Part shown: one piece after another, positions 48,171-55,418 of the stretch
Position numbering within the stretch: position 1 is the first letter of the stretch
Layout of the letters: each line of letters begins with the position of its first letter
Origin: Goodfellowiella coeruleoviolacea
GTDB taxonomy: Bacteria > Actinomycetota > Actinomycetes > Mycobacteriales > Pseudonocardiaceae
Direction: 5' to 3'
Assembly (NCBI RefSeq): GCF_024171785.1
Contig: NZ_JAMTCK010000014.1
Coordinates: 161,508-225,507 of the forward strand
DNA length: 64,000 bases
The notes under the pieces: generated by a model
Told to the model about the DNA's origin: nothing
What the model saw: only the letters and a program-made list of their open reading frames with translations
The model's database searches: none
Made by a program: the position numbers and the translations under genes

Positions 48171-49262
48171 GTGGCTGACATCATTGTCAGTGACCTGGTC
48201 AAGACCCACCCCGGTGGCAGGCGACCGGCGACCGACCACATCTCCCTGCACATCCCCGACGGGGAGTTCCTGGTGCTCGTCGGCCCGAGCGGCTGCGGCA
48301 AGACCACGCTGCTGCGCATGGTCGCCGGCCTGGAGACCCCCGACGCCGGCACGATCCACATCAGGGGCAGGGACGTCACCCACCTGTCGGCCCGGCAGCG
48401 CAACGTGTCCATGGTCTTCCAGTCCTACGCGATCTTCCCGCACATGCGGGTGCGCGCGAACATCGGCTTCGGCCTGATGCTGCACAAGGTGCCCAAGGAC
48501 GAGATCAACCGGCGGGTGGCCAGGGCCGCCGAGCTGCTCAACCTCACCGACGTGCTGGACCGGCACCCGGCGCAGCTGTCCGGTGGGCAGCGGCAGCGGG
48601 TCGCCGTGGCCAGGGCCATCGCGGTCGACGCCGACGTGCTGCTGATGGACGAACCACTGTCCAATCTGGATGCCCTGCTGCGCCTGCAGTTCCGCTCCGA
48701 ACTCAAGAAGATCGTCAACCAGCTCGGCACCACCACCATCTACGTCACCCACGACCAGGCCGAGGCCATGTCGCTCGGCGACCGGGTGGCGGTGCTGCGG
48801 GATGGCCGGATCGCCCAGATCGGACCGCCGATCGAGGTGTACGACCGGCCGGCCGACCAGTTCGTCGGCGGCTTCCTGGGTTCACCGCCGATGAACTTCC
48901 TGCCCGCGACGGTCGAGTCCGGCGCGGGACAGGCGCGGGTGCTGGTCGGGACACAGCGGCTGGCCGCCCCCGGCCAGCTCACCGGTTTCGCCGGGCGACC
49001 GGTCAGCGTGGGCATCCGCGCGGAGAACATCAACGTGTCCGACACCGCCCGGGACGGCGCGCTCGCCGCCCAGGTCGAGGTGGTCGAGCCGACCGGCTCG
49101 GCCGTGCTGCTCACCGTCCAGCTCGACGGGATCCAGCTGAAGGTGCAGACCCCGCCCAGCTTCGCCACCCAGCCGGGCAAACCGGTCTGGCTCACCATCG
49201 ACCCGAAGCACATGCGGTTCTACGACCCGGACACCGCACTGGCGCTGGAGGTCGCCGCCTGA
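48171..49262 (+). CDS. ABC transporter ATP-binding protein (MalK/UgpC/MsmK type)
   Basis: A 363-residue ATPase: Walker A GPSGCGKTT, signature LSGGQRQRVAVARA, Walker B VLLMDEPLSNLDALLR, followed by a C-terminal TOBE/regulatory domain of about 120 residues. Unlike many actinobacterial CUT1 systems, which borrow a shared MsiK ATPase from elsewhere, this operon encodes its own. The GTG start has GGAAGGA upstream. The stop overlaps the next ATG by one base. Confidence 0.93.
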   Translation: MADIIVSDLVKTHPGGRRPATDHISLHIPDGEFLVLVGPSGCGKTTLLRMVAGLETPDAGTIHIRGRDVTHLSARQRNVSMVFQSYAIFPHMRVRANIGFGLMLHKVPKDEINRRVARAAELLNLTDVLDRHPAQLSGGQRQRVAVARAIAVDADVLLMDEPLSNLDALLRLQFRSELKKIVNQLGTTTIYVTHDQAEAMSLGDRVAVLRDGRIAQIGPPIEVYDRPADQFVGGFLGSPPMNFLPATVESGAGQARVLVGTQRLAAPGQLTGFAGRPVSVGIRAENINVSDTARDGALAAQVEVVEPTGSAVLLTVQLDGIQLKVQTPPSFATQPGKPVWLTIDPKHMRFYDPDTALALEVAA

Positions 49263-50602
49263 TGCCCACCACGCACGCCTCCCCCGCGGTCTCACCGGCC
49301 GAGCTGGCCGCGCACGCCGCGTACGTGCTGCGCGCCAACGACATCGGCGTGATGACCACCGCCTCGCCCCGGCTGTACCCGCACCTGTGGAGCTGGGACG
49401 CCGCGTTCATCACCACCGGGCTGGCCAAGCTCAGCGTGCCGCGCGCGATCGTGGAGCTGCGGACGCTGCTGGCCGCCCAGTGGCGGACGGGCATGCTGCC
49501 GCACATCGTGTTCGGCCCGGACACCGAGTACTTCCCCGGCCCGGACGTGTGGCGCTGCGAGGTGGCGCCGACCGCGCCGGCCGCCCGCACCTCCGGCATC
49601 TGCCAGCCGCCGGTGCACGCGATCGCCGTGGCCCACGTGCTCGACGCGGGCCGACGCGCCGGCGGTGCGGACCGCGAGCTGGCCGAGCGGTTCGTGGTGG
49701 ACAGCTTCGACCGGTGGCTGGCCTGGCACCGGTGGCTGGCCGGTGCGCGCGACCCCGAAGGCCGTGGCCTGCTGGAGATCCACCACGGCTGGGAGTCCGG
49801 AATGGACAACTCGCCGCGCTGGGACGACGCCTACGCCAGGATCCAACCCCCGCAGCCCATCCCGGTTGACCGCCGGCACGACCTGCGCTACGTCAAGGAC
49901 CCGGCCGAGCGGCCCAGTGACACCGAGTACCAGCGCTACCTGTGGCTGATCCAGCAGATGCGCGAGGCGCGCTACGACGACGACGCGGTGCGCGAGCGCA
50001 TCGACTTCCGGATGGCCGACGTGTTCATGTCCGCCATCGCCAGCGCGGCCTGTGCCGTTCTCGCCGAACTCGGTGCCGAGTTCGGTCGCGCCGACGAGGC
50101 CGCCGAGCTGAACGAGCTGGCCCAGCGGTTCCGCGACGGGGTGCTGGGCAGTGTGTCGGCCACGACCGGCCTGGCGCGGGACCAGAACCTGCGCACCGGC
50201 GCCTGGGTGGACACCGAGTCGATCGCCGGGTTCGCCCCGCTGATCTGCGGCGCGGACCAGCCCACCCTGCGCAGGCAGGTCGAGCTGTTCACCGGGCCGC
50301 GCTGGTGCGGGCACCCCGACCTGCGCCGGGCACTGCCACCGTCGGTGCCGCCGGACTCCCCCGAGTTCCAGCCCCGCAGTTACTGGCGGGGTCCACAGTG
50401 GCCGGTGATGACCTGGCTGTTCTGGTGGGCGCTGCGCCGGCACGGTCAGCACGCCGTGGCCGACCGGTTGCGCGCCGAGGCACTGGACCAGCTGGGCGAC
50501 CTGAGCTTCGCCGAGTACTACCAGCCGCTGACCGGGCAGGCGCTGGGCAGTTCCCAGCAGTCGTGGACGGCGGCGGTGGCCCTCGCCTGGCTGGTCGAGT
50601 GA
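49262..50602 (+). CDS. GH63-type glucosylglycerate/mannosylglycerate hydrolase-like enzyme
   Basis: A 446-residue (alpha/alpha)6-barrel glycosidase. The segments YPHLWSWDAAFITTGLAK, HHGWESGMDNSPRWDD and SYWRGPQWPVMTWLFWWAL are those of the GH63 family that includes the mycobacterial glucosylglycerate hydrolase, and the size is similar. The family splits glucosylglycerate or mannosylglycerate, osmolytes that accumulate under nitrogen or salt stress. Encoded last in the transporter operon and overlapping it (TGATG), it would hydrolyse the imported compound in the cytoplasm. There is no signal peptide. The exact substrate is inferred. Confidence 0.8.
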   Translation: MPTTHASPAVSPAELAAHAAYVLRANDIGVMTTASPRLYPHLWSWDAAFITTGLAKLSVPRAIVELRTLLAAQWRTGMLPHIVFGPDTEYFPGPDVWRCEVAPTAPAARTSGICQPPVHAIAVAHVLDAGRRAGGADRELAERFVVDSFDRWLAWHRWLAGARDPEGRGLLEIHHGWESGMDNSPRWDDAYARIQPPQPIPVDRRHDLRYVKDPAERPSDTEYQRYLWLIQQMREARYDDDAVRERIDFRMADVFMSAIASAACAVLAELGAEFGRADEAAELNELAQRFRDGVLGSVSATTGLARDQNLRTGAWVDTESIAGFAPLICGADQPTLRRQVELFTGPRWCGHPDLRRALPPSVPPDSPEFQPRSYWRGPQWPVMTWLFWWALRRHGQHAVADRLRAEALDQLGDLSFAEYYQPLTGQALGSSQQSWTAAVALAWLVE

Positions 50603-50747
50603 CCGCGTGGCTGGTCGGGTGACCCCGCCGGTCCGGTACCAGGCACGGCCGGCCCGGCTGCGGTGGCGGCAACCACCGACAGGGACAACCCTGGAGCGGA
50701 AGGCACAACCCCGAGAACGGGAAGCGCGGCCGGCTACGGGAGGCCCC

Positions 50748-51926
50748 ATGCCCGACAGCGCCGAACGCCCGACACCCGACGGGGTGACCCTGGGCGTGGA
50801 GGAGGAGTTCCTCCTGCTCGACGCCGACACGCTGCTACCGGCGCCGCGCGCCCGCGACGTCCTGGCCCGGGTCACCCGCTCCGCGCCCACCACCCTGTCC
50901 ACCTTCCAGCAGGAGCTGTGCACCAGCGAGATCGAGGCGGCGACCACGGTCTGCACCACGCTGTCCGAACTGGGTGAGAAGATCCACAGTGGACGGTCCA
51001 GCCTCGCGCGGGGCGCGGCCGGGGAACACGCCCACCTGGTGTCGGTGGGCGAGCCGGTGACCCGCGCCCCGGAGCCTGGCATCACCGCCACCGACCACTA
51101 CCTGCGGATGCGCGAGCGCTACACCGGGGCGGTCACCGACCTGGAGCTGTGCGGCTGCCACGTGCACGTCGGCGTGCACGACCTGGAAACCCGGGTGGCC
51201 GTGCTCAACCACCTGACACCCTGGCTGCCCACCCTGCTGGCGCTCACCACGAACTCGCGGTACCGGTACGGCGCGGACTCCGGGTTCCACAGCTGGCGCA
51301 TGATGGCGCACACCCGGCTGCCGGCCGCCGGCATGCCGCTCTTCCACGCCGACGCCGCGTCCTACTACGCGGTGCTCGACCGGCTGGTGGACTGCGGCAT
51401 GCTCGACGAGGGTCAGGGCGGCCTGCGGGTCGCCCGCCTGTCGTCCCGCTTTCCCACCGTGGAGGTCCGGGTCGGTGACGCCGCGGCCACGGTCGGCGAG
51501 GCCGTGCTGTACGCCGGGCTGACCCGCGCCCTGGTCCGCACCGCGCTCACCGACCTGGCCGCCGGGCGCACCGCGCAGCGGTTCGACCACTGGCTGCTCA
51601 ACTGCGCGCTGTGGGCCGCGGCCCGGCACGGGCTGGCCGGTGAAGCCGTCGACCCGTGGCAGCAGCGCGCCGTCCCGGCCTCGGCCATGCTGGACGCGTT
51701 GCTCCTGCACGTCCGGGACGCGCTGGACGAGTCCGGTGACACCGCGGTGATCCAGTCACTGGTCGCCGGGCTGCGCGAGCGGGGCACCGGGTCCACCCGC
51801 CAGGTCGCCGCCGCGGCCAGCGGTGGCCTTCCGGCGGTGCTCAGCCTGCTCATCGAGCAGACCGTCGCGGACGTGCCGGAATCCCTGTCCGGGTCCGGTC
51901 GGCCGCCGCGCCGCCCCTCGGCCTGA
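50748..51926 (+). CDS. YbdK-type carboxylate-amine ligase (glutamate-cysteine ligase type 2 family)
   Basis: A 392-residue GCS2-family enzyme beginning LGVEEEFLLLD, with CGCHVHVGV and EVRVGDAAATV as further family landmarks. Members have weak gamma-glutamylcysteine ligase activity; in actinomycetes, which use mycothiol, their true role is unclear. GGGAGG precedes the ATG. About 145 bp of non-coding sequence separates it from the hydrolase gene upstream, so it may have its own promoter. Confidence 0.88.
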   Translation: MPDSAERPTPDGVTLGVEEEFLLLDADTLLPAPRARDVLARVTRSAPTTLSTFQQELCTSEIEAATTVCTTLSELGEKIHSGRSSLARGAAGEHAHLVSVGEPVTRAPEPGITATDHYLRMRERYTGAVTDLELCGCHVHVGVHDLETRVAVLNHLTPWLPTLLALTTNSRYRYGADSGFHSWRMMAHTRLPAAGMPLFHADAASYYAVLDRLVDCGMLDEGQGGLRVARLSSRFPTVEVRVGDAAATVGEAVLYAGLTRALVRTALTDLAAGRTAQRFDHWLLNCALWAAARHGLAGEAVDPWQQRAVPASAMLDALLLHVRDALDESGDTAVIQSLVAGLRERGTGSTRQVAAAASGGLPAVLSLLIEQTVADVPESLSGSGRPPRRPSA

Positions 51927-51957
51927 GGATGTTCGCCCGGGTGGCCTCGCCTCGCCG

Positions 51958-52398
51958 TCAGGACCGGGGCAGCCGGATCACCACGACCGGGCAGTTCGCG
52001 TGCTGGGTGCAGTGCAGGCTGACCGACCCGAGCAGCAACCCGGTGAACCCGCCGTGCCCCCGGCTGCCCACCACCAGCAGGTCGGCGTCCTTGGCCGCGT
52101 CCAACAGCGCCTTGGCCGCGTTGCCCTGCGCGATCCGGGTGTGCACGGTGACGGGCTCGGCCCCGGCCTCGGCGGTCACCTCCCTGACGGCGTCGGTCAG
52201 GGTGCGCGCGGCGAGGTGTTCCGGGTCCAGTTCGGCGGGCAGCTCGAAGTCGTAGAGGGGCGGCGCGTCCCAGGCCATCAGCGCGGTCACCGTGCCGCGA
52301 GTCAGCCCCGCCTGCCACACCGCCCACCGCAGCGCCGCCTTGGACGCGGGTGAACCGTCCACGCCGACGACGATCTGGTAGCCCTGCTGACCGGCCAT
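51958..52398 (-). CDS. Universal stress protein (UspA family)
   Basis: A 146-residue single-domain Usp. It has IVVGVDGSPASKAALRWA at the N-terminus and the ATP-binding signature VVGSRGHGGFTGLLLGSVS near the C-terminus, so it should bind ATP. It converges on the YbdK-type gene with a 31-bp gap. The ATG at 52398 is chosen over one six codons upstream because the family starts close to its first strand. Confidence 0.92.
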   Translation of the reverse strand: MAGQQGYQIVVGVDGSPASKAALRWAVWQAGLTRGTVTALMAWDAPPLYDFELPAELDPEHLAARTLTDAVREVTAEAGAEPVTVHTRIAQGNAAKALLDAAKDADLLVVGSRGHGGFTGLLLGSVSLHCTQHANCPVVVIRLPRS

Positions 52399-52497
52399 GC
52401 CCACACCGTGCCGCACAACCGGACGCCCGGCCAGACGAAGCCCGGCCGGGCCCGGTCAGCGCCGTGGTTTCCCCCTCATGCGGGTCAGCTGACCTCA

Positions 52498-54015
52498 TCA
52501 CCCGAACGGCCCTGCCTGAGTGTGCGACTCGCGGGGTTTGCGAAGTCGACTCGCGAGGGTGTGGGCGGCGGAGCGCAGCACGGACAGGCCACAGGGGCCC
52601 AGGGCCAGCAGGCGGGAGTGGAACTCGCGGGCGTTGACCGCGGCGGCGCTGGCGCGCAGCGACCGCCACTGGCGGGCGCCCCAGCTGTAGGTGATCGCCT
52701 GTGCGGGCCAGGCGGCCGAGCGCAGCACGGTGAAGTACAGCGAGCCCACCGGGAACGCCGATTCCGCGGCCAGGAACGCGGCGGCGCCGTCCAGCGACCA
52801 CGGCTGGCCCGTGTCGGGCAGGGGGAAGCCGTTGTGCAGGGCCAGGTCCACCAGGGCCATGGCCACGTTCAGCCGCAGCCCGGTCAGGTACCCCAGTTCC
52901 TCCTCCGGTGCCAGCGCGCCGGCCTGGTGCATCAGCCCCTCGGCGTACACCGCCCAGCCCTCGGCGTTGCCCGCCACGGCCAGTTGCGGCCGGGCGCGGA
53001 CGCCGCCCAGTTGCAGGTGGTGTCCTGGCACGCCCTCGTGGTGCAGCATGGTCGTCTGGTTCCACACCGGCACCGGCTCGGCCGACGCCATCGGCCAGAC
53101 CACCCGGGCGGGGCGGGTGCCGTCGGCGGCCGGGGGCAGGTAGCGCACCGGCCCGGCCTCGGCGACCACGTGCACCTCCAGGCCGCGCGACCGCGCTGGC
53201 AGGTCGAGGGCGTCGCACGCCGCCGCGGCGGCGTCCAGGCGCTGCTGGGCCCACGCGCGCAGCTCCGCCGCCCCCGAGATCGTCCACAGTGGATCGGTGT
53301 TCAGCGCGGCGCAGGTCTCGGCGAACGTGCCCCGGCCGAGGGTCGCGGCGAGCGCGGTCGTTGCCGCGCGCAGCTGGTCCAGTTCCTCGACCAGGGTGTC
53401 GTAGCAGTCCCGGGCGTCGAGGTCGACACCGAGGTGGAAGCGGGCCGCGGCCCGGTAGCGGTCCGGGCCCACACCGTCCTGTTCGGACGCGGTGGGCAGG
53501 ATCTCCCGCTCCAGCACGTCGGCGAACTCGCCGAACGCGCGCCGCGCGGCCTCGGCCGGCCCGGTCGGGCCGAACTCGGGGCTGCCGGCCCAGGAGCGGA
53601 CCGCGCCGAGCACCATCTCGGCCTGCCGCCGCGCGGGCGGTCGCGGTGCCGCGCGCAGCGTCCTGGCGTAGCCGCGCAGCGCGCGGGGAACCGCGGCCAG
53701 CCCGGCCGCCAGCGCGGCCTGGTCGCCGTCCCTGGCCAGTTGCGCCAGGTGCTCGTGGACCAGGATCGGCGGCGAGGTCACCAGGTTCAGCTCGGCCGCC
53801 AGCCCGGCCTCGGCGTAGCCGCTCTCCGCCGCCACCCGCTCGGCCAGTGCCGGATCGGGTTCGGCGGACGCCGCGCGCAGCCGGTCGAGCCGGGCCGCCC
53901 AGCCCTCCGGCGAGTAGTCGGTCAACACGCCGGGCTGGACCGGGACGCCCACCAGGGCGGCGCGGACCGGGTCGAGTTCGAGGAACTCACCCACCGGGTC
54001 GGAAACCGCGGTCAT
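52498..54015 (-). CDS. DUF885 family protein, putative metallopeptidase
   Basis: A 505-residue protein of the DUF885 family. The zinc-type motif HHEGVPGHHLQ (HExxxGHH, near residue 325) and downstream EGWAVYAEGLM match the family; these proteins are predicted metallopeptidases but little characterised. Its ATG overlaps the TGA of the antiporter gene upstream (ATGA), so the two are translated together. There is no signal peptide. Confidence 0.85.
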   Translation of the reverse strand: MTAVSDPVGEFLELDPVRAALVGVPVQPGVLTDYSPEGWAARLDRLRAASAEPDPALAERVAAESGYAEAGLAAELNLVTSPPILVHEHLAQLARDGDQAALAAGLAAVPRALRGYARTLRAAPRPPARRQAEMVLGAVRSWAGSPEFGPTGPAEAARRAFGEFADVLEREILPTASEQDGVGPDRYRAAARFHLGVDLDARDCYDTLVEELDQLRAATTALAATLGRGTFAETCAALNTDPLWTISGAAELRAWAQQRLDAAAAACDALDLPARSRGLEVHVVAEAGPVRYLPPAADGTRPARVVWPMASAEPVPVWNQTTMLHHEGVPGHHLQLGGVRARPQLAVAGNAEGWAVYAEGLMHQAGALAPEEELGYLTGLRLNVAMALVDLALHNGFPLPDTGQPWSLDGAAAFLAAESAFPVGSLYFTVLRSAAWPAQAITYSWGARQWRSLRASAAAVNAREFHSRLLALGPCGLSVLRSAAHTLASRLRKPRESHTQAGPFG

Positions 54016-55265
54016 GCCGCCCTCACCTCCACCGGGGCACGTGTGGTCAGCCAGCTGTGCAGCGGGCCGGTCATCGCGGTGGTCACCATCGTCATCACGA
54101 CCAGGGCCAGGTAGAGCGCTGGTGTGATGATCCGCGCGGCGAACGCGGCCTGCAGCACCACCAGTTCGGTCAGGCCTCGGGTGTTGAGCAGGATGCCCAG
54201 TTCCAGGCCCTCCCGGGTGGTGCGGCCGCCGAGCCGGGCGCCGATCAGGGCACCACCCATCTTGCCGACGATGGCCAGCAGCACCGCGACCCCCGCGGCC
54301 GCCCACGGCATGGCGCCCACACCCGGGGCGAACACCCCGATGCCGGTGACGAAGAAGAACACCGGCACCAGCAGGCGGCCACCCCTGGCCACGGTCTCGG
54401 CGACCGGGGTCCAGGCGCCGTCCGGCCCGTCCGCCGGCAGCGCCAGCCCCACGGCCAGCGCGAGCAGGATCTCGTTGAGGCCGAAGGCCCTCGCCAGCAC
54501 GGCGAGGCCCAGCGCGGCCAGTCCGATCAGGACGATCGCGATCGGGCGGTGCCGGCGGGCCCAGGCCCGGGCCGGTGCCAGCCGCAGCAGCCGGCCGACC
54601 AGCACGGTGAGCAGCACGACCGCGGTGAGCACGGCCAGCCGGCCCAGCACCGACAGCACGCTGCCCGAACTGGACGCGCTGGCGATGGCCACCGCCAGCA
54701 GTGCCCAGGCGACCAGGTCGATCAGCGCGGCCGAGCCCAGGGAGAGCCGGGCCGCCGCCGTGTGCATCCGGTTGCGCTCGACCAGGATGCGGGCCAGCAC
54801 CGGAACCGCGGTGACGGTGAGCGCCACCAGCATCACCAGCCCGAAGGCCAGGCTGGGCGCGCTGCCCCGCAACTCGGGCCCCTGCCCGCCCACCCAGGCG
54901 GCCATCAGCAGGCCGGCCGCGGCGGGCAGCACCAGCGCGCCCACGGCGGTCCACACCAGTGGCCGGGCCCTGGGTGTGGCGGCACCGGCCTTGAGTTCGT
55001 GGCCGACGCCCACCAGGAAGAGCACGAGCCCGGCGTGGGACAGGGTGGTGAGCGCGTCCAGCCTGCCCTCCCCCAGCACCGCGGCCGAGGCGCCGGTGCC
55101 GCCGACCCACAGCAGGAACGGCCCGGTCAGCAGGCCCAGGACGATCTCCCCGACGACACCGGGCTGGCCCAGCGCGCGGGCGGCGACCTCGCCGATCTTG
55201 GCGACCGCCAGGGTGGCGGCCAGCGCGGCGAGCGCCACACCCAACCACCGCAGGGTATCGAGCAT
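54012..55265 (-). CDS. Cation/proton antiporter (CPA2 family, KefB/Na+:H+ type)
   Basis: A 417-residue membrane protein with about 12 hydrophobic segments. The conserved LARILVERNRMHTAAARLSL, LIDLVAW and NTRGLTELVVLQ segments are typical of CPA2 exchangers. No C-terminal RCK/TrkA domain is present, so it is the short form. Similar antiporters occur in some antibiotic clusters, where they may help export or self-protection. It is coupled to the DUF885 gene. The nearest upstream gene on the same strand is the second LAL regulator, ending 153 bp away. Confidence 0.88.
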   Translation of the reverse strand: MLDTLRWLGVALAALAATLAVAKIGEVAARALGQPGVVGEIVLGLLTGPFLLWVGGTGASAAVLGEGRLDALTTLSHAGLVLFLVGVGHELKAGAATPRARPLVWTAVGALVLPAAAGLLMAAWVGGQGPELRGSAPSLAFGLVMLVALTVTAVPVLARILVERNRMHTAAARLSLGSAALIDLVAWALLAVAIASASSSGSVLSVLGRLAVLTAVVLLTVLVGRLLRLAPARAWARRHRPIAIVLIGLAALGLAVLARAFGLNEILLALAVGLALPADGPDGAWTPVAETVARGGRLLVPVFFFVTGIGVFAPGVGAMPWAAAGVAVLLAIVGKMGGALIGARLGGRTTREGLELGILLNTRGLTELVVLQAAFAARIITPALYLALVVMTMVTTAMTGPLHSWLTTRAPVEVRAA

Positions 55266-55418
55266 GGGTCACTCCGCTTTCTGCGTCGAACGCGTCGGGA
55301 ACGTCGAGATCCGTCCAGGACACCGAGAACCGAGGACACCGGCGCCTGAGGACACCGGGGGGAGCTGAGGGCACCCGCGGATCACGCGGTGCGCGGCACC
55401 GGCCGCGCCAGGCGGGGC

